Assembly: GCA_016794625.1 (NCBI GenBank)
Contig: JAEUGY010000069.1
Coordinates: 47,289 to 111,288, forward strand
Direction: 5' to 3'
From: Opitutaceae bacterium
GTDB taxonomy: Bacteria > Verrucomicrobiota > Verrucomicrobiia > Opitutales > Opitutaceae
DNA: 64,000 nucleotides
Shown here: piece by piece, positions 26,574 through 35,120 of the stretch
Layout: the number at the start of each line of letters is the position of its first letter
How positions within the stretch are numbered: position 1 is the stretch's first letter
Made by a program: the position numbers and the translations under genes
The notes under the pieces: model-generated
The model's database searches: none
Seen by the model: the letters and a program-made list of their open reading frames with translations, nothing else
What the model was told of the DNA's origin: nothing

Positions 26574-28694
26574 ATGAAATTGCTTCTCTGCTTCGCCTGC
26601 ATCCTCGGCACCGCTCCGCTGGTGGCCCATGAGTTCTGGCTGCAGCCTTCCACCTTCACTCCCGCGACCGGACAGGCTCTTGAGCTGACGCTGCGGGTCG
26701 GCATGGACTTCAAGGGCGAGATCCGTCCTTTCACCCGCGAACGGGTCGCCGCCTTTCACCACCTTTCGTCGGAAGGTCGCGAATACTGGATCCAGCACGT
26801 GCACGCGGATCCCGCGCATGCGCCGACCACCCATCGGCTGCGCCTGGATCAACCGGGAACCCATGTCATCGCGGTCGACAGCACACCCAGCTTGATCACC
26901 CTGGATCCGGAAAAATTCACTGCCTACCTGAAAGACGAGGGCCTGGATGCGGTGCTGCACGAGCGAGCACTCGCAGGCGAATCCGGTCAGCCCGGACGTG
27001 AACGCTACGTACGCACCGTCAAGACCATCGTGCGCGCCGGCGGTCTGGCCGACCCGGCCGGATACCAGCCGGTCGGACAGCGGTTGGAGCTCCTCCCGGT
27101 CGCACCGAGCTTGGAACGCGAGGGGCCGGGACTCTTTCAGGTCGCCTTGGTGTTCGAACGCCAGCCGCTGCCGGGTGCGCTGGTCCGGGCCTGGCATCGC
27201 TCGGGCGAATCCCTCACGACGCTTGAGACGCGAAGCGATAAACGCGGCCTCGCGTCGTTCACGTTGCCCTCAGGCGGCGAGTGGATGTTCAGCGTGGTGC
27301 ATATGGTCCGTCTGAAAGGCGTGGCCGAGGCGGATTGGGAGAGCATCTGGGGCAACCTCACGGTTTCACTCGGACCCCTGATCCGCACGACTGTCGCCGT
27401 CGTCTCCACCCCGCCGAGTTCACCCGCCCACCACGAGTCGGGGCCGGCCACGGGTCCGGACAGCGGCGAATCCAGTCTGGTCACGGGTCCGGACGGAACG
27501 GTCTATCTGACGTGGTGCGCACCGGGCCTCCAGCCTGGCGAGCGCGCGCTCTATCTTGCGACGCTGCCGGCACACGCCAACGCGTGGACCCCACCACGAC
27601 CCGTCGTGTCCACCCCACTCCTCATGGAAAACTGGGCCGACTTCGCATCGCTGGCGGTCGGTACCGACGGCACGCTGTGGGCCCAGTGGTTCCAACATAG
27701 TGCCGCTGTGGATGCGCACGGCTACGATGGGTGGATGGCCCGCTCCCGCGACGGGGGCCTCACCTGGTCGGACCCTTCCCCCCTTGGACACGAGTTTGTC
27801 AGTCTGGCGCCGCTTTCCGGCGGACGCCTGCTCACGGTCTGGCTGGAGAGCGCCCGTCCGCCGCGTGCTCCGGGCGCACCCCGGCCGCCGAAGGTCGAGC
27901 GCAAACCGGGCGAGCCCACCCCGCCTTCCATGCGCCTGATGTCGCGCCTGCTTCATCCCAATGGGTCCACGGCGGCGGAGTGGATTGTCGATCCTGATGT
28001 CTGCACCTGCTGCCAGACCACGCTCACCGTTCTGCCCGGCGATCGCGTGTTTGTCGCCTACCGTGGTCGCACTCCGCTTGAGATCCGGGACCATCGCCGG
28101 GCGATATTCGACGGCACCGCATGGGGCCCCCCCGCCACCCTGCACGACGACGGCTGGATGATCCCGGCCTGCCCGGTCAACGGTCCTGCCGCCGACACTC
28201 ACGGCGAAACGCTCGCGGTCACGTGGTTCACCATGGCCAACGGAATCGCACGGGTTCAGGCCAAACAGTCCCGAGATGGTGGTCTCACGTTCGGTCCGGC
28301 CCTGCCCATCGATCTGGGAAAGCCGATGGGCCGTCTGGATCTCGTCAGTCTGCCGGATCAATCCTCGGTGCTCTTCTGGATGGAGGCCAAGGCGGAGGAA
28401 GGCGCGGCCGGGATCTATGCGCGCCGGCTCTTCCCCGATGGACGAATCTCCGCTGCGCACCTGGTGGCGGACTCGTCTCAAGCCAGGTCAAGCGGATTTC
28501 CGCGCGCAGCTGTCCGGCCCAACGGTCGTATCGTCACGTCCTGGACCGACTCCACGGAACCCACTCAAGTCCGGGTGCGGGAATGGGATCCGGCCGACCT
28601 GGGTGACCCGGCACCGCTGCTATCCGCCCTGCCCCGCGCCTACTCCCCGGCGCCCGACGTTTGCCTCACACCGGCGCGCACCACACCCCATTGA
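26574..28694 (+). CDS. DUF4198 (NikM-like) domain fused to sialidase-like propeller
   Basis: A 706-residue exported protein. After the signal peptide (MKLLLCFACILGTAPLVA) it begins HEFWLQPSTFTPATGQALELTLRVG, the standard opening of DUF4198 proteins, which accompany metal uptake. That domain runs to about residue 268 (GGEWMFSVVHMVRLKG). The second half, about residues 290-700, is a BNR/sialidase-like propeller: SRDGGLTWSDPSPLG, QSRDGGLTFGPALPI. It includes an unusual cysteine cluster VCTCCQTT at about residues 476-483, a plausible metal site. The two halves are in one uninterrupted frame with a low-complexity linker (SSPAHHESGPATGPDSGES). This looks like a fusion of two neighbours. The SCO gene follows by 29 bases. 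Cofactor unknown. Confidence 0.8.
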   Translation: MKLLLCFACILGTAPLVAHEFWLQPSTFTPATGQALELTLRVGMDFKGEIRPFTRERVAAFHHLSSEGREYWIQHVHADPAHAPTTHRLRLDQPGTHVIAVDSTPSLITLDPEKFTAYLKDEGLDAVLHERALAGESGQPGRERYVRTVKTIVRAGGLADPAGYQPVGQRLELLPVAPSLEREGPGLFQVALVFERQPLPGALVRAWHRSGESLTTLETRSDKRGLASFTLPSGGEWMFSVVHMVRLKGVAEADWESIWGNLTVSLGPLIRTTVAVVSTPPSSPAHHESGPATGPDSGESSLVTGPDGTVYLTWCAPGLQPGERALYLATLPAHANAWTPPRPVVSTPLLMENWADFASLAVGTDGTLWAQWFQHSAAVDAHGYDGWMARSRDGGLTWSDPSPLGHEFVSLAPLSGGRLLTVWLESARPPRAPGAPRPPKVERKPGEPTPPSMRLMSRLLHPNGSTAAEWIVDPDVCTCCQTTLTVLPGDRVFVAYRGRTPLEIRDHRRAIFDGTAWGPPATLHDDGWMIPACPVNGPAADTHGETLAVTWFTMANGIARVQAKQSRDGGLTFGPALPIDLGKPMGRLDLVSLPDQSSVLFWMEAKAEEGAAGIYARRLFPDGRISAAHLVADSSQARSSGFPRAAVRPNGRIVTSWTDSTEPTQVRVREWDPADLGDPAPLLSALPRAYSPAPDVCLTPARTTPH

Positions 28695-28723
28695 ATCCCT
28701 CCCGTCCGAACCCCGCAACTGCC

Positions 28724-29632
28724 ATGCATCCTGTCCCGTACACTCGCATCACCCTCTTCGCCCTGCCGATCCTCCTTGTTCTCACCGCCTGCGGCCCCAA
28801 AAACCAGGCTCCAGGCAAGACGGACTCCGCCGCAATCGACCCCGCCAAGGCGGCCTTTGACATCAAGGGCGAGGTGGTGGGCCTCCTGTCGGAAAGGAAG
28901 ACGCTGCTCGTCCACCACGAGGAGATTCCAAACTACATGCCGGCCATGACGATGGAATTCACCATCGGGAGCGCGGACTTCAGCATGTTCAAGGAGGGCC
29001 AGCGGATCACCGCACGCATGACCCAGCCCGAACCGGGCACGTTTTTGCTCGAGCGTATTCGTATTCTTGATGCCGAGAAGGACCGCATCGCCGCCGCGGC
29101 CGCCGCCGAGCTCCGCCAGGAAACGCTGATCCGCGGAAAGTCAGTCCATCGGGAGGTGGGCGAGAACGCGCCGCGTTTCACCCTCTACAACCAGGAGGGC
29201 CAGCTCGTCCCGTTCGACAAGTTCCGCGGCCGCCGGGTCGTGCTCAACTTCATCTTCACCCGCTGCCCCGTCGCTACGATGTGCCCCGCCGCCACCGCCA
29301 AGATGGCTGCCCTCCAGCGACTGGCCCGGGAGCAGGGCGTCAAGGACGTGGAGTTCGTTTCGATCACCCTCGACCCAGAGTACGATACGCCGCCGGTCCT
29401 GAAGGCGTACGCCACGACCCGGGGCATCGACAGCTCCAATTTCTCGTTCCTCACGGGACCCGAATCGGCCATTCGCGACCTGCTCCTCCAGTTCAGCGTT
29501 CTCGCCGAGCCCGACGAGAACATCTTCAAGCACACCCTCGCCACCCTGCTGATCGATCGAGACGGCCGCATCATCCACCGGATCGACGGCTCGCAGTGGT
29601 CACCGGATGACCTCCTCGGCCGACTCAAGTAA
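28724..29632 (+). CDS. Lipoprotein with CusF-like and SCO domains
   Basis: A 302-residue lipoprotein: signal with lipobox LVLTAC (Cys23). Residues about 46-115 are a CusF/YcnK-like copper-binding domain (VHHEEIPNYMPAMTMEF, with His and clustered Met). Residues about 140-300 are an SCO1/SenC thioredoxin fold with Cys181 and Cys187 in TRCPVATMCPAATAKM and the conserved His in NIFKHTLATLLID. SCO proteins deliver copper to the CuA site of cytochrome oxidase. The spacing of five residues between the cysteines is longer than the usual CxxxC but resembles forms seen in Planctomycetes/Verrucomicrobia. It is the fourth gene of the metal cluster. ATG 28724 precedes the lipoprotein signal; the longer frame to 28661 overlaps the previous gene. 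Confidence 0.9.
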   Translation: MHPVPYTRITLFALPILLVLTACGPKNQAPGKTDSAAIDPAKAAFDIKGEVVGLLSERKTLLVHHEEIPNYMPAMTMEFTIGSADFSMFKEGQRITARMTQPEPGTFLLERIRILDAEKDRIAAAAAAELRQETLIRGKSVHREVGENAPRFTLYNQEGQLVPFDKFRGRRVVLNFIFTRCPVATMCPAATAKMAALQRLAREQGVKDVEFVSITLDPEYDTPPVLKAYATTRGIDSSNFSFLTGPESAIRDLLLQFSVLAEPDENIFKHTLATLLIDRDGRIIHRIDGSQWSPDDLLGRLK

Positions 29633-29643
29633 CCCCAGAGCGA

Positions 29644-29664
29644 GTGTCATCCCTTGGATGACAC
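29644..29664. promoter_or_regulatory. Perfect inverted repeat between SCO and CusF genes
   Basis: Arms GTGTCATCC and GGATGACAC are perfect complements (9 bases each) around CTT, in the 44-base gap between the SCO gene and the CusF-like gene. As RNA it would be a stable hairpin without a U-tract, possibly an mRNA processing or attenuation site. As DNA it could be an operator. It ends 12 bases before the CusF start codon, so it could also influence translation. Confidence 0.5.
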
Positions 29665-29676
29665 TTCACCTTTCCC

Positions 29677-30030
29677 ATGAAATCACGATTCCTCCGTTCC
29701 TCCCTCCTCGGCCTTGCCCTGGCGGTGCCGTCGGCCACCGCCCTTGCGGCCGCGCCCCAGGCTCCAACGACACCGCCACCCGCCACCGATGGCGCCGCGC
29801 CTCAGCCCGCGCGTCATCCGCTCAAGGGCGTGATCATCGACATCCGCGCCGACCGGAGCGCACTCGTGGTCAAACACGAGGAGGTCCCGGGCGTCATGCG
29901 CGCAATGACCATGCTGCTCAAGGTCGATGAGGCCACGCTCAAGTCTGCCCAGAAAAACCAGGCCATCACTGGACTTCTCGTCCGCAAGTCCGACGGCTGG
30001 TGGCTGGAAGAGGTCAAGCCCGCCAGTTAA
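29677..30030 (+). CDS. CusF-like periplasmic copper-binding protein
   Basis: A 117-residue exported protein. Signal peptide MKSRFLRSSLLGLALAVPSATALAAA, then a Pro/Ala-rich linker, then a small OB-like fold: GVIIDIRADRSALVVKHEEVPGVMRAMTMLLKVD. It has the His and Met residues (VKHEEVPGVM...MTM) typical of CusF-related copper-binding domains, the same unit that is fused to SCO in the preceding gene. Copper or silver chaperoning in the periplasm is the probable role. It is the last gene of the cluster; the next gene is on the opposite strand. Confidence 0.85.
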   Translation: MKSRFLRSSLLGLALAVPSATALAAAPQAPTTPPPATDGAAPQPARHPLKGVIIDIRADRSALVVKHEEVPGVMRAMTMLLKVDEATLKSAQKNQAITGLLVRKSDGWWLEEVKPAS

Positions 30031-30055
30031 GCAGTCTTTCGCGGCCGTCGTACGG

Positions 30056-33000
30056 TCAGGGTACTTCGTACACTTCGACCAACACCAGTCCGCCCTGGCC
30101 GTCGCTCGCCCGGACCTGAACGGAGTAGCTCCCCGGAGGCACCGTGGTCAGCAGGCTCGCATCCCGGGAGCCCGCGGGAAGCGGAAACGCCCCGACCCTG
30201 CCCGCGGTCGACGCCAGCGCGGGGGCGTCCGACCAGTCGTCGTTTTCCCCGGAGGCGACCGATCCGGCAAAAAGGTTCAGGCGCGGGTTCGGGGCGTATC
30301 CCACGGGCACGCCCACCCCGGCCAGACCGGGGCCCACAGCGCGAACCAACACGGATCTTGAGGTGGTCCCGCCAACCACAAAACCAACGGTGAAGCCCGC
30401 CCCGATCTCCTTCAGCACGGAGACGTTGATCAGGCGAGGTGTTGATGGAGCATACGCGTCGGCAGGTGTCGCGTCATAAAGTTCGGTCAGCACCATGCCC
30501 ACCGCGCCGTTCGTACCGGACACGCGCACGGACTTGCCACCCGGAGCGATCGCGGGCTGGAAAAGGGCGGCATCCTTCGACGCCGCAGACATCAGGGGAA
30601 ACGCACCCACGGCGGCGAACGAAGATGCCAGCGCGGTCGTGCCTCCCCAGTCGTCATTCGTCCCGGTGCGCACTGCGTCCGCGTAGAATTCCATGGCCGG
30701 ATCCGCCAGGAGACCGCCCACCCCGAAGGTCGCCAGCGACGGCCCCACTGCCCTCACCAGCAGGGGCTTCGTCCCCACCGTGGCGGCACCGCCGATGACC
30801 GTACCCACGGTCAACACCTCCGCGGGTGACGTGAGCGCGGCGAGAAGGGACAGGTTGATCAGCCGGCCCGGATTGCTCGACGCGACCACGGAGACCGCCG
30901 CGGCCGGACTGGTCAGCGTGTAGGCGGCCCGCGCATCCCGGATCTGCACATCGTAGTTGCCGGCCTCGCCCGCGGTGAGACCGGTCAGGGTGAGGCTCGC
31001 GGAGGTGGCGCCCGGCAAGGGCACTCCGTCACGTCGCCATTGATACGACAGATCGCCCAGCCCTCGCGCCTCGGTGGAAAGGGTGACCCCGCTCCCCGGC
31101 GTCAGCGTATGACTGCGGGGGGCACGCAGGAGCGTGACCGGCGAACCCAGCAGGGCGAAACTGGAGCTCGCGCTGGCCGCGACGGCCGTGCCGTACGGGA
31201 GCGCCGGCGGCACCACCGTTCGACCGCCCGTGGCCTGACCCCACGCCACGACCCGCCCCTCATCCGTCACCGCAAGAGCGTGAAATGCTCCCGCAGCAAT
31301 GTCCACCACCCGGGTCAACCCGGCGGGCACATTGGTCTGCCCGGTGTTGTTGACGCCCCAGGCCACCACCGTGCCATCGCGCTTCCGCGCCACGGCAAAC
31401 TGCCCGCCGTTGAGCACTCCCGCGGCGGCGACCTCCGCCACGTCGGCCAGCCCCGCCGGCAGGGTCCGCACCTGGGAATAGCCCCACGCGGCCACCGTAC
31501 CGTCGGCCTTCAAAGCGAGGCTGAACTCGGTGCCGGCGGCCACCGCCACCACCGACTCGAGGTCGGCCGGTACGGTGCTTTGACCGAGACTGTTGCTGCC
31601 CCAGGCCACAACCCGGCCATCCGTGCGCAATGCCACGACATGATTTCTTCCGATCGCCGCCTGTCGCACCGGACCAAGGTCGGCCGGCGGTGTAGTCAAC
31701 CCGCCGGTGGAGAGTCCCCACAGACGGAGGGCACCCTCGCGCGTGATGATCCCGCTGACATCCCCGCCTGCGAGAACCGCGGCGGCGGGCGGCAAACCCG
31801 ACGGCACCGTGGCCTGTCCGTTGCCATCGTCGCCCCACCCCACGACCGAACCATCGGCCCGCAACGCGAGCGCATGCTGGTCGCCGGCCGCCACCTGGAC
31901 CACGCCTCGCAGTCCCTGTGGTACGTAGGTTTCCGGCGGCGGGTTGGTCGGCAAACCCGTGTTCCCCGCGAAAAAGAGCGCCCCTTCGCGTCCCCACGCG
32001 GCCACGACGTCGCCGGCTCCCCCAGGTGGGAACGTGACGCGAACGTCGAGCCACTGCTCCGGATCTTCCCCGCCCCGGGACACCGGCGTGATGCTGACGC
32101 CCGAGACCGGATCCGTAAAAGTGACGCCCACGGGCAGTGAGGCATCGTTGGCGGAAGTCCCGGGTGTGACCAGATCGAGCAGCTGGCTTTGCTGCCGGTT
32201 GTTGAAGCCCCAGGCCACATAGGCTCCATCGGACAAGGGAGAACCCTCGGCAAAATTCTGCCTCAGGCCCACCCAGTACCAGCGCACACCATCCCGAAAA
32301 ACGCGCAAGGCCAGCGGCCGGTCGAGCCGGGCGTTCCGGCTGTCGTAACGATGGATCCGGTACACACCACTCTCCGCGACCGTCGTCACCGCCTCATCGG
32401 GCAGCCAGCCCAGCCGGTTCTTGAACCAGGGGCTATAGTGGTGCCGTGTCGTGCGGGTCACACCGGTGACCGTATTGGAGCCCATCATGTCGAACGGATC
32501 GCCATACTCGATCGTGGTCCCTCCGGCGGATTGCGCATCACCGTCCGTCACCTTCCACAGATTGGCATGGGGCAGACCGTAGCTGTGTCCCAGTTCGTGG
32601 CTGATGGTGGTGAAGGCAAACGATCCGGATCCGTTGATCCAGACATTCGTCCCCCCGAGGGTGGCAAGACCGCCAAACGTGATCTGCGAGCCGGGAATGC
32701 GTGACGTACCGATGCTGGGAAACGCCACGATGATGCGGTCAAAGGACGCCACGGCGAAGTCGGCCGAGGCCGCGGTGCGGGCATCGGAGTGCAGCCCGGC
32801 CGTGTTGTTGGCGAGGGCGTAGGCGGAGGCCGTCTGCGGCAGGCGATACACGGTTGGGCTGACCGTGGCGACCATCGACGTCAGCCCGTAACTGTTCGTA
32901 TCCATGAAGGCCGACGCAAGTTCGCCCACCACCGAGCTGGCCGTGGACTCGGAGACCACCACTCCCGGCACGTCGGAGAAGTCGACCCGCAGCACGAGGA

Positions 33001-34036
33001 CCTTCTTCACCCCGGTGGTCTGCGCCGTCGGCGCCTCGGCTGCGGTGGACGGCACATCGCCGGATCCCTCCGAGCCCGCCCCGGCCCGTGCCGCCTCCGC
33101 CAAGGGGGCTAGTTCGACCCGGGGACCCGCCACATCTTCCGCTTGGATCAGACGCCGTTCCACTCCGGCCAGTTCCGCCCACCCATCGTGCAGGGGCCAG
33201 GCCTGGCCCGCCACTTCAACAAATCCCAGACGTTCCTCCACAGCGACGCCGGAAGGAAGCGACGCGACGGATTCGCCACAGGCGGCGCAACCGGAGGAAA
33301 CAACCACCGTTGGCCTTTCCTCCCGTTCCGGCAGCCGCAGCGGACTTTCATGCACCGCCATGAGCTGGTCCAAGGCGATGCCGTGAAGGAACGCCCCGTC
33401 CTTGGACAGCTGTTCCTCCCGACGCCCGTAAACAAACGCGGTGCGGGTGACTCCTTCCAGGTACACCACCCGTCGCAACGACGGGCCCGGTTCCGGTTCG
33501 TCCGCGGCGGGAACCGCGGCCAAGAGCGCAAGCTCTCCCCGCCCTGACAACCTCACCTCGAGCAGCGCCTGAACCGCCGCCGGCAAGGCCTGTCGTATCT
33601 GCAGCGGCGGGGTCACGGCGAGGGCCCGTTCCGGGTCCAGTTCGATCAGCGCACGCATGGAGGCCCGCCGGACCTGCGCGAGTTCGACCCCTTCCGCAAC
33701 CAACCCCAGTCGCGCCGCCGCCGAAGGGGCCCGGAGGTACCGCCCCGCCCACGTGCGAAACGCGGCCTGGGCGGCCGGGAGCTCACCTTCCCAATCCCCG
33801 CCGTAGCTCAGCCGACGCCGCAGTTCTCGTCGCTCGACCTGCTCCACCTCGGTCGGCTCGCTCCCGGCAAGCGAGGCTGACTGGCTGCCGCCCACACCCA
33901 AAGGCACGGAACGCAACGTCCCATCCGCGTCGAACGCCCGCGGCTGCGCCCGACGCCCGTTCGACTGGAAGAATGGTCCAAGGACGAGGAGCGCAAGCAC
34001 TCCGGCGGCAAGACCAAGGACAAGGCGACGTGACAT
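30056..34036 (-). CDS. Giant secreted metzincin protease with RCC1, Ig and paired C-terminal modules
   Basis: A 1326-residue exported protein with an N-terminal hydrophobic segment (RRLVLGLAAGVLALLVLGPFF). At residues 480-490 is HELGHSYGLPH, a complete HExxHxxGxxH zinc site, with a Met-turn DPFDMMG soon after, as in metzincins (M6/M12-like). From about 670 to 960 are RCC1-type propeller repeats (LRADGSVVGWGDDGNGQATVP, ALKADGTVAAWG, RKRDGTVVAWGVNNTGQ). An Ig-like domain follows (SYQWRRDGVPLPGATSASLTL). The last about 270 residues are two modules with LLVRAVGPSLATFGV...TNDDW and VLVRAVGPGLAGVGV...ENDDW, ending LVEVYEVP, the same pair as in the protein at 4133. ATG 34036 was chosen over a GTG at 34051. 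Confidence 0.85.
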   Translation of the reverse strand: MSRRLVLGLAAGVLALLVLGPFFQSNGRRAQPRAFDADGTLRSVPLGVGGSQSASLAGSEPTEVEQVERRELRRRLSYGGDWEGELPAAQAAFRTWAGRYLRAPSAAARLGLVAEGVELAQVRRASMRALIELDPERALAVTPPLQIRQALPAAVQALLEVRLSGRGELALLAAVPAADEPEPGPSLRRVVYLEGVTRTAFVYGRREEQLSKDGAFLHGIALDQLMAVHESPLRLPEREERPTVVVSSGCAACGESVASLPSGVAVEERLGFVEVAGQAWPLHDGWAELAGVERRLIQAEDVAGPRVELAPLAEAARAGAGSEGSGDVPSTAAEAPTAQTTGVKKVLVLRVDFSDVPGVVVSESTASSVVGELASAFMDTNSYGLTSMVATVSPTVYRLPQTASAYALANNTAGLHSDARTAASADFAVASFDRIIVAFPSIGTSRIPGSQITFGGLATLGGTNVWINGSGSFAFTTISHELGHSYGLPHANLWKVTDGDAQSAGGTTIEYGDPFDMMGSNTVTGVTRTTRHHYSPWFKNRLGWLPDEAVTTVAESGVYRIHRYDSRNARLDRPLALRVFRDGVRWYWVGLRQNFAEGSPLSDGAYVAWGFNNRQQSQLLDLVTPGTSANDASLPVGVTFTDPVSGVSITPVSRGGEDPEQWLDVRVTFPPGGAGDVVAAWGREGALFFAGNTGLPTNPPPETYVPQGLRGVVQVAAGDQHALALRADGSVVGWGDDGNGQATVPSGLPPAAAVLAGGDVSGIITREGALRLWGLSTGGLTTPPADLGPVRQAAIGRNHVVALRTDGRVVAWGSNSLGQSTVPADLESVVAVAAGTEFSLALKADGTVAAWGYSQVRTLPAGLADVAEVAAAGVLNGGQFAVARKRDGTVVAWGVNNTGQTNVPAGLTRVVDIAAGAFHALAVTDEGRVVAWGQATGGRTVVPPALPYGTAVAASASSSFALLGSPVTLLRAPRSHTLTPGSGVTLSTEARGLGDLSYQWRRDGVPLPGATSASLTLTGLTAGEAGNYDVQIRDARAAYTLTSPAAAVSVVASSNPGRLINLSLLAALTSPAEVLTVGTVIGGAATVGTKPLLVRAVGPSLATFGVGGLLADPAMEFYADAVRTGTNDDWGGTTALASSFAAVGAFPLMSAASKDAALFQPAIAPGGKSVRVSGTNGAVGMVLTELYDATPADAYAPSTPRLINVSVLKEIGAGFTVGFVVGGTTSRSVLVRAVGPGLAGVGVPVGYAPNPRLNLFAGSVASGENDDWSDAPALASTAGRVGAFPLPAGSRDASLLTTVPPGSYSVQVRASDGQGGLVLVEVYEVP

Positions 34037-34130
34037 GGAACGGCGGACCACCGCGCAGGCAAGTCGGAGCCCGACGGCGACAAGCCTGGCCCCCTCCGCT
34101 CACCGCGGCGAGCGAATCATGAAACGGTGT

Positions 34131-35120
34131 TTAGAATAATGCATTGGCCGCCACTCCGACGGCGGTGATCGGACCCTGATCGGCCAGACCATCCACGGCG
34201 CGATCCACCTTGCGCATGATACCCTGGGCGTCGCGGAACAGCGTGTCGTCGCTGATCAGTTTGCCGAGAGTACCCTCGCCCTTGTTCAGCTTGTCGGAGA
34301 GTTCACGCAAGTTCTTCGCCACGACCTTGATGTTCTGCCCGGCTTCATCGTCATAGAGCAGCGAGCCCAGCGTACCCTTGCCGCTCCGCACCTGATCGAT
34401 GATGCTTTGCGTGCTGCTGACAAAAGCCTTGGCCTCGGTGGCGGCCACCTTGATTTCACCGAGGGTGGACACCAGGGATTCGTAAGCGGCGGGGTCGTTG
34501 ACCAACCGGCCCAGGGTACCCTCTCCTTTGTTCACCTTGGCGGTGATGTCGCGCAGATCGGTCGTGATCTGGCCCACCCGGGCGCTGTTTTCGTCGACCA
34601 GACGATCGATCTTGCCGAGCAAACCGTTGCCATTGCTGCCGCCGATCGCACCGGTGAACTGGCTCAGCGCGTCGTCGATCTTGCGGCCGATTTCCCCGAT
34701 CTGGGAGACGATGGTGTTCAGATCAGGCGTATCTGCCGTTCGGATCTGGGCATCAGGCTTGAGGTAGCCCGACCCCTCGGTGCCGAGATCGAGGGAGACA
34801 TAGTTTGCCCCCAGCAGGCCCGCCATGCCAATCGTGGCGACGGCATCGTGCGCAATCTGCACCCGGGAATCGATGAGGAAGACCGCTTCGGCCCTCCGGC
34901 CGGCCAGGCGTGTCTCGGCGATCGTACCCACCTTAACGCCCGCCATGCGCACCTCGTCACCCGCCTTCAACTCCTTCAAATTGGAGAAGTGGGCGATCAC
35001 GCGGTACCCCCGGTCCCGGCGGACCTTGCCGGAGGTGAGCGCTTCAAACGTCACCCAGATGAGGGCGACGCCGAGCAGAAAGAAAAGGCCCACGCGGGCC
35101 GACATTTGGGCGTTGTTCAT
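34131..35120 (-). CDS. mlaD: MlaD-type MCE-domain lipid-transport protein
   Basis: A 329-residue periplasmic protein with an N-terminal membrane anchor (VGLFFLLGVALIWVTFEAL) and an MCE domain at about residues 35-115 (YRVIAHFSNLKELKAGDEVRMAGVKVGTI). A long helical tail has three repeats of KGEGTLGRLVND type (NKGEGTLGRLVNDP, SGKGTLGSLLYDD, NKGEGTLGKLISDD), as in several non-proteobacterial MlaD proteins. It would bind phospholipids moving between outer and inner membranes. Its start overlaps the mlaF stop by 4 bases (ATGA), so translation is coupled. The order mlaE-mlaF-mlaD on the minus strand is conserved. Confidence 0.92.
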   Translation of the reverse strand: MNNAQMSARVGLFFLLGVALIWVTFEALTSGKVRRDRGYRVIAHFSNLKELKAGDEVRMAGVKVGTIAETRLAGRRAEAVFLIDSRVQIAHDAVATIGMAGLLGANYVSLDLGTEGSGYLKPDAQIRTADTPDLNTIVSQIGEIGRKIDDALSQFTGAIGGSNGNGLLGKIDRLVDENSARVGQITTDLRDITAKVNKGEGTLGRLVNDPAAYESLVSTLGEIKVAATEAKAFVSSTQSIIDQVRSGKGTLGSLLYDDEAGQNIKVVAKNLRELSDKLNKGEGTLGKLISDDTLFRDAQGIMRKVDRAVDGLADQGPITAVGVAANALF

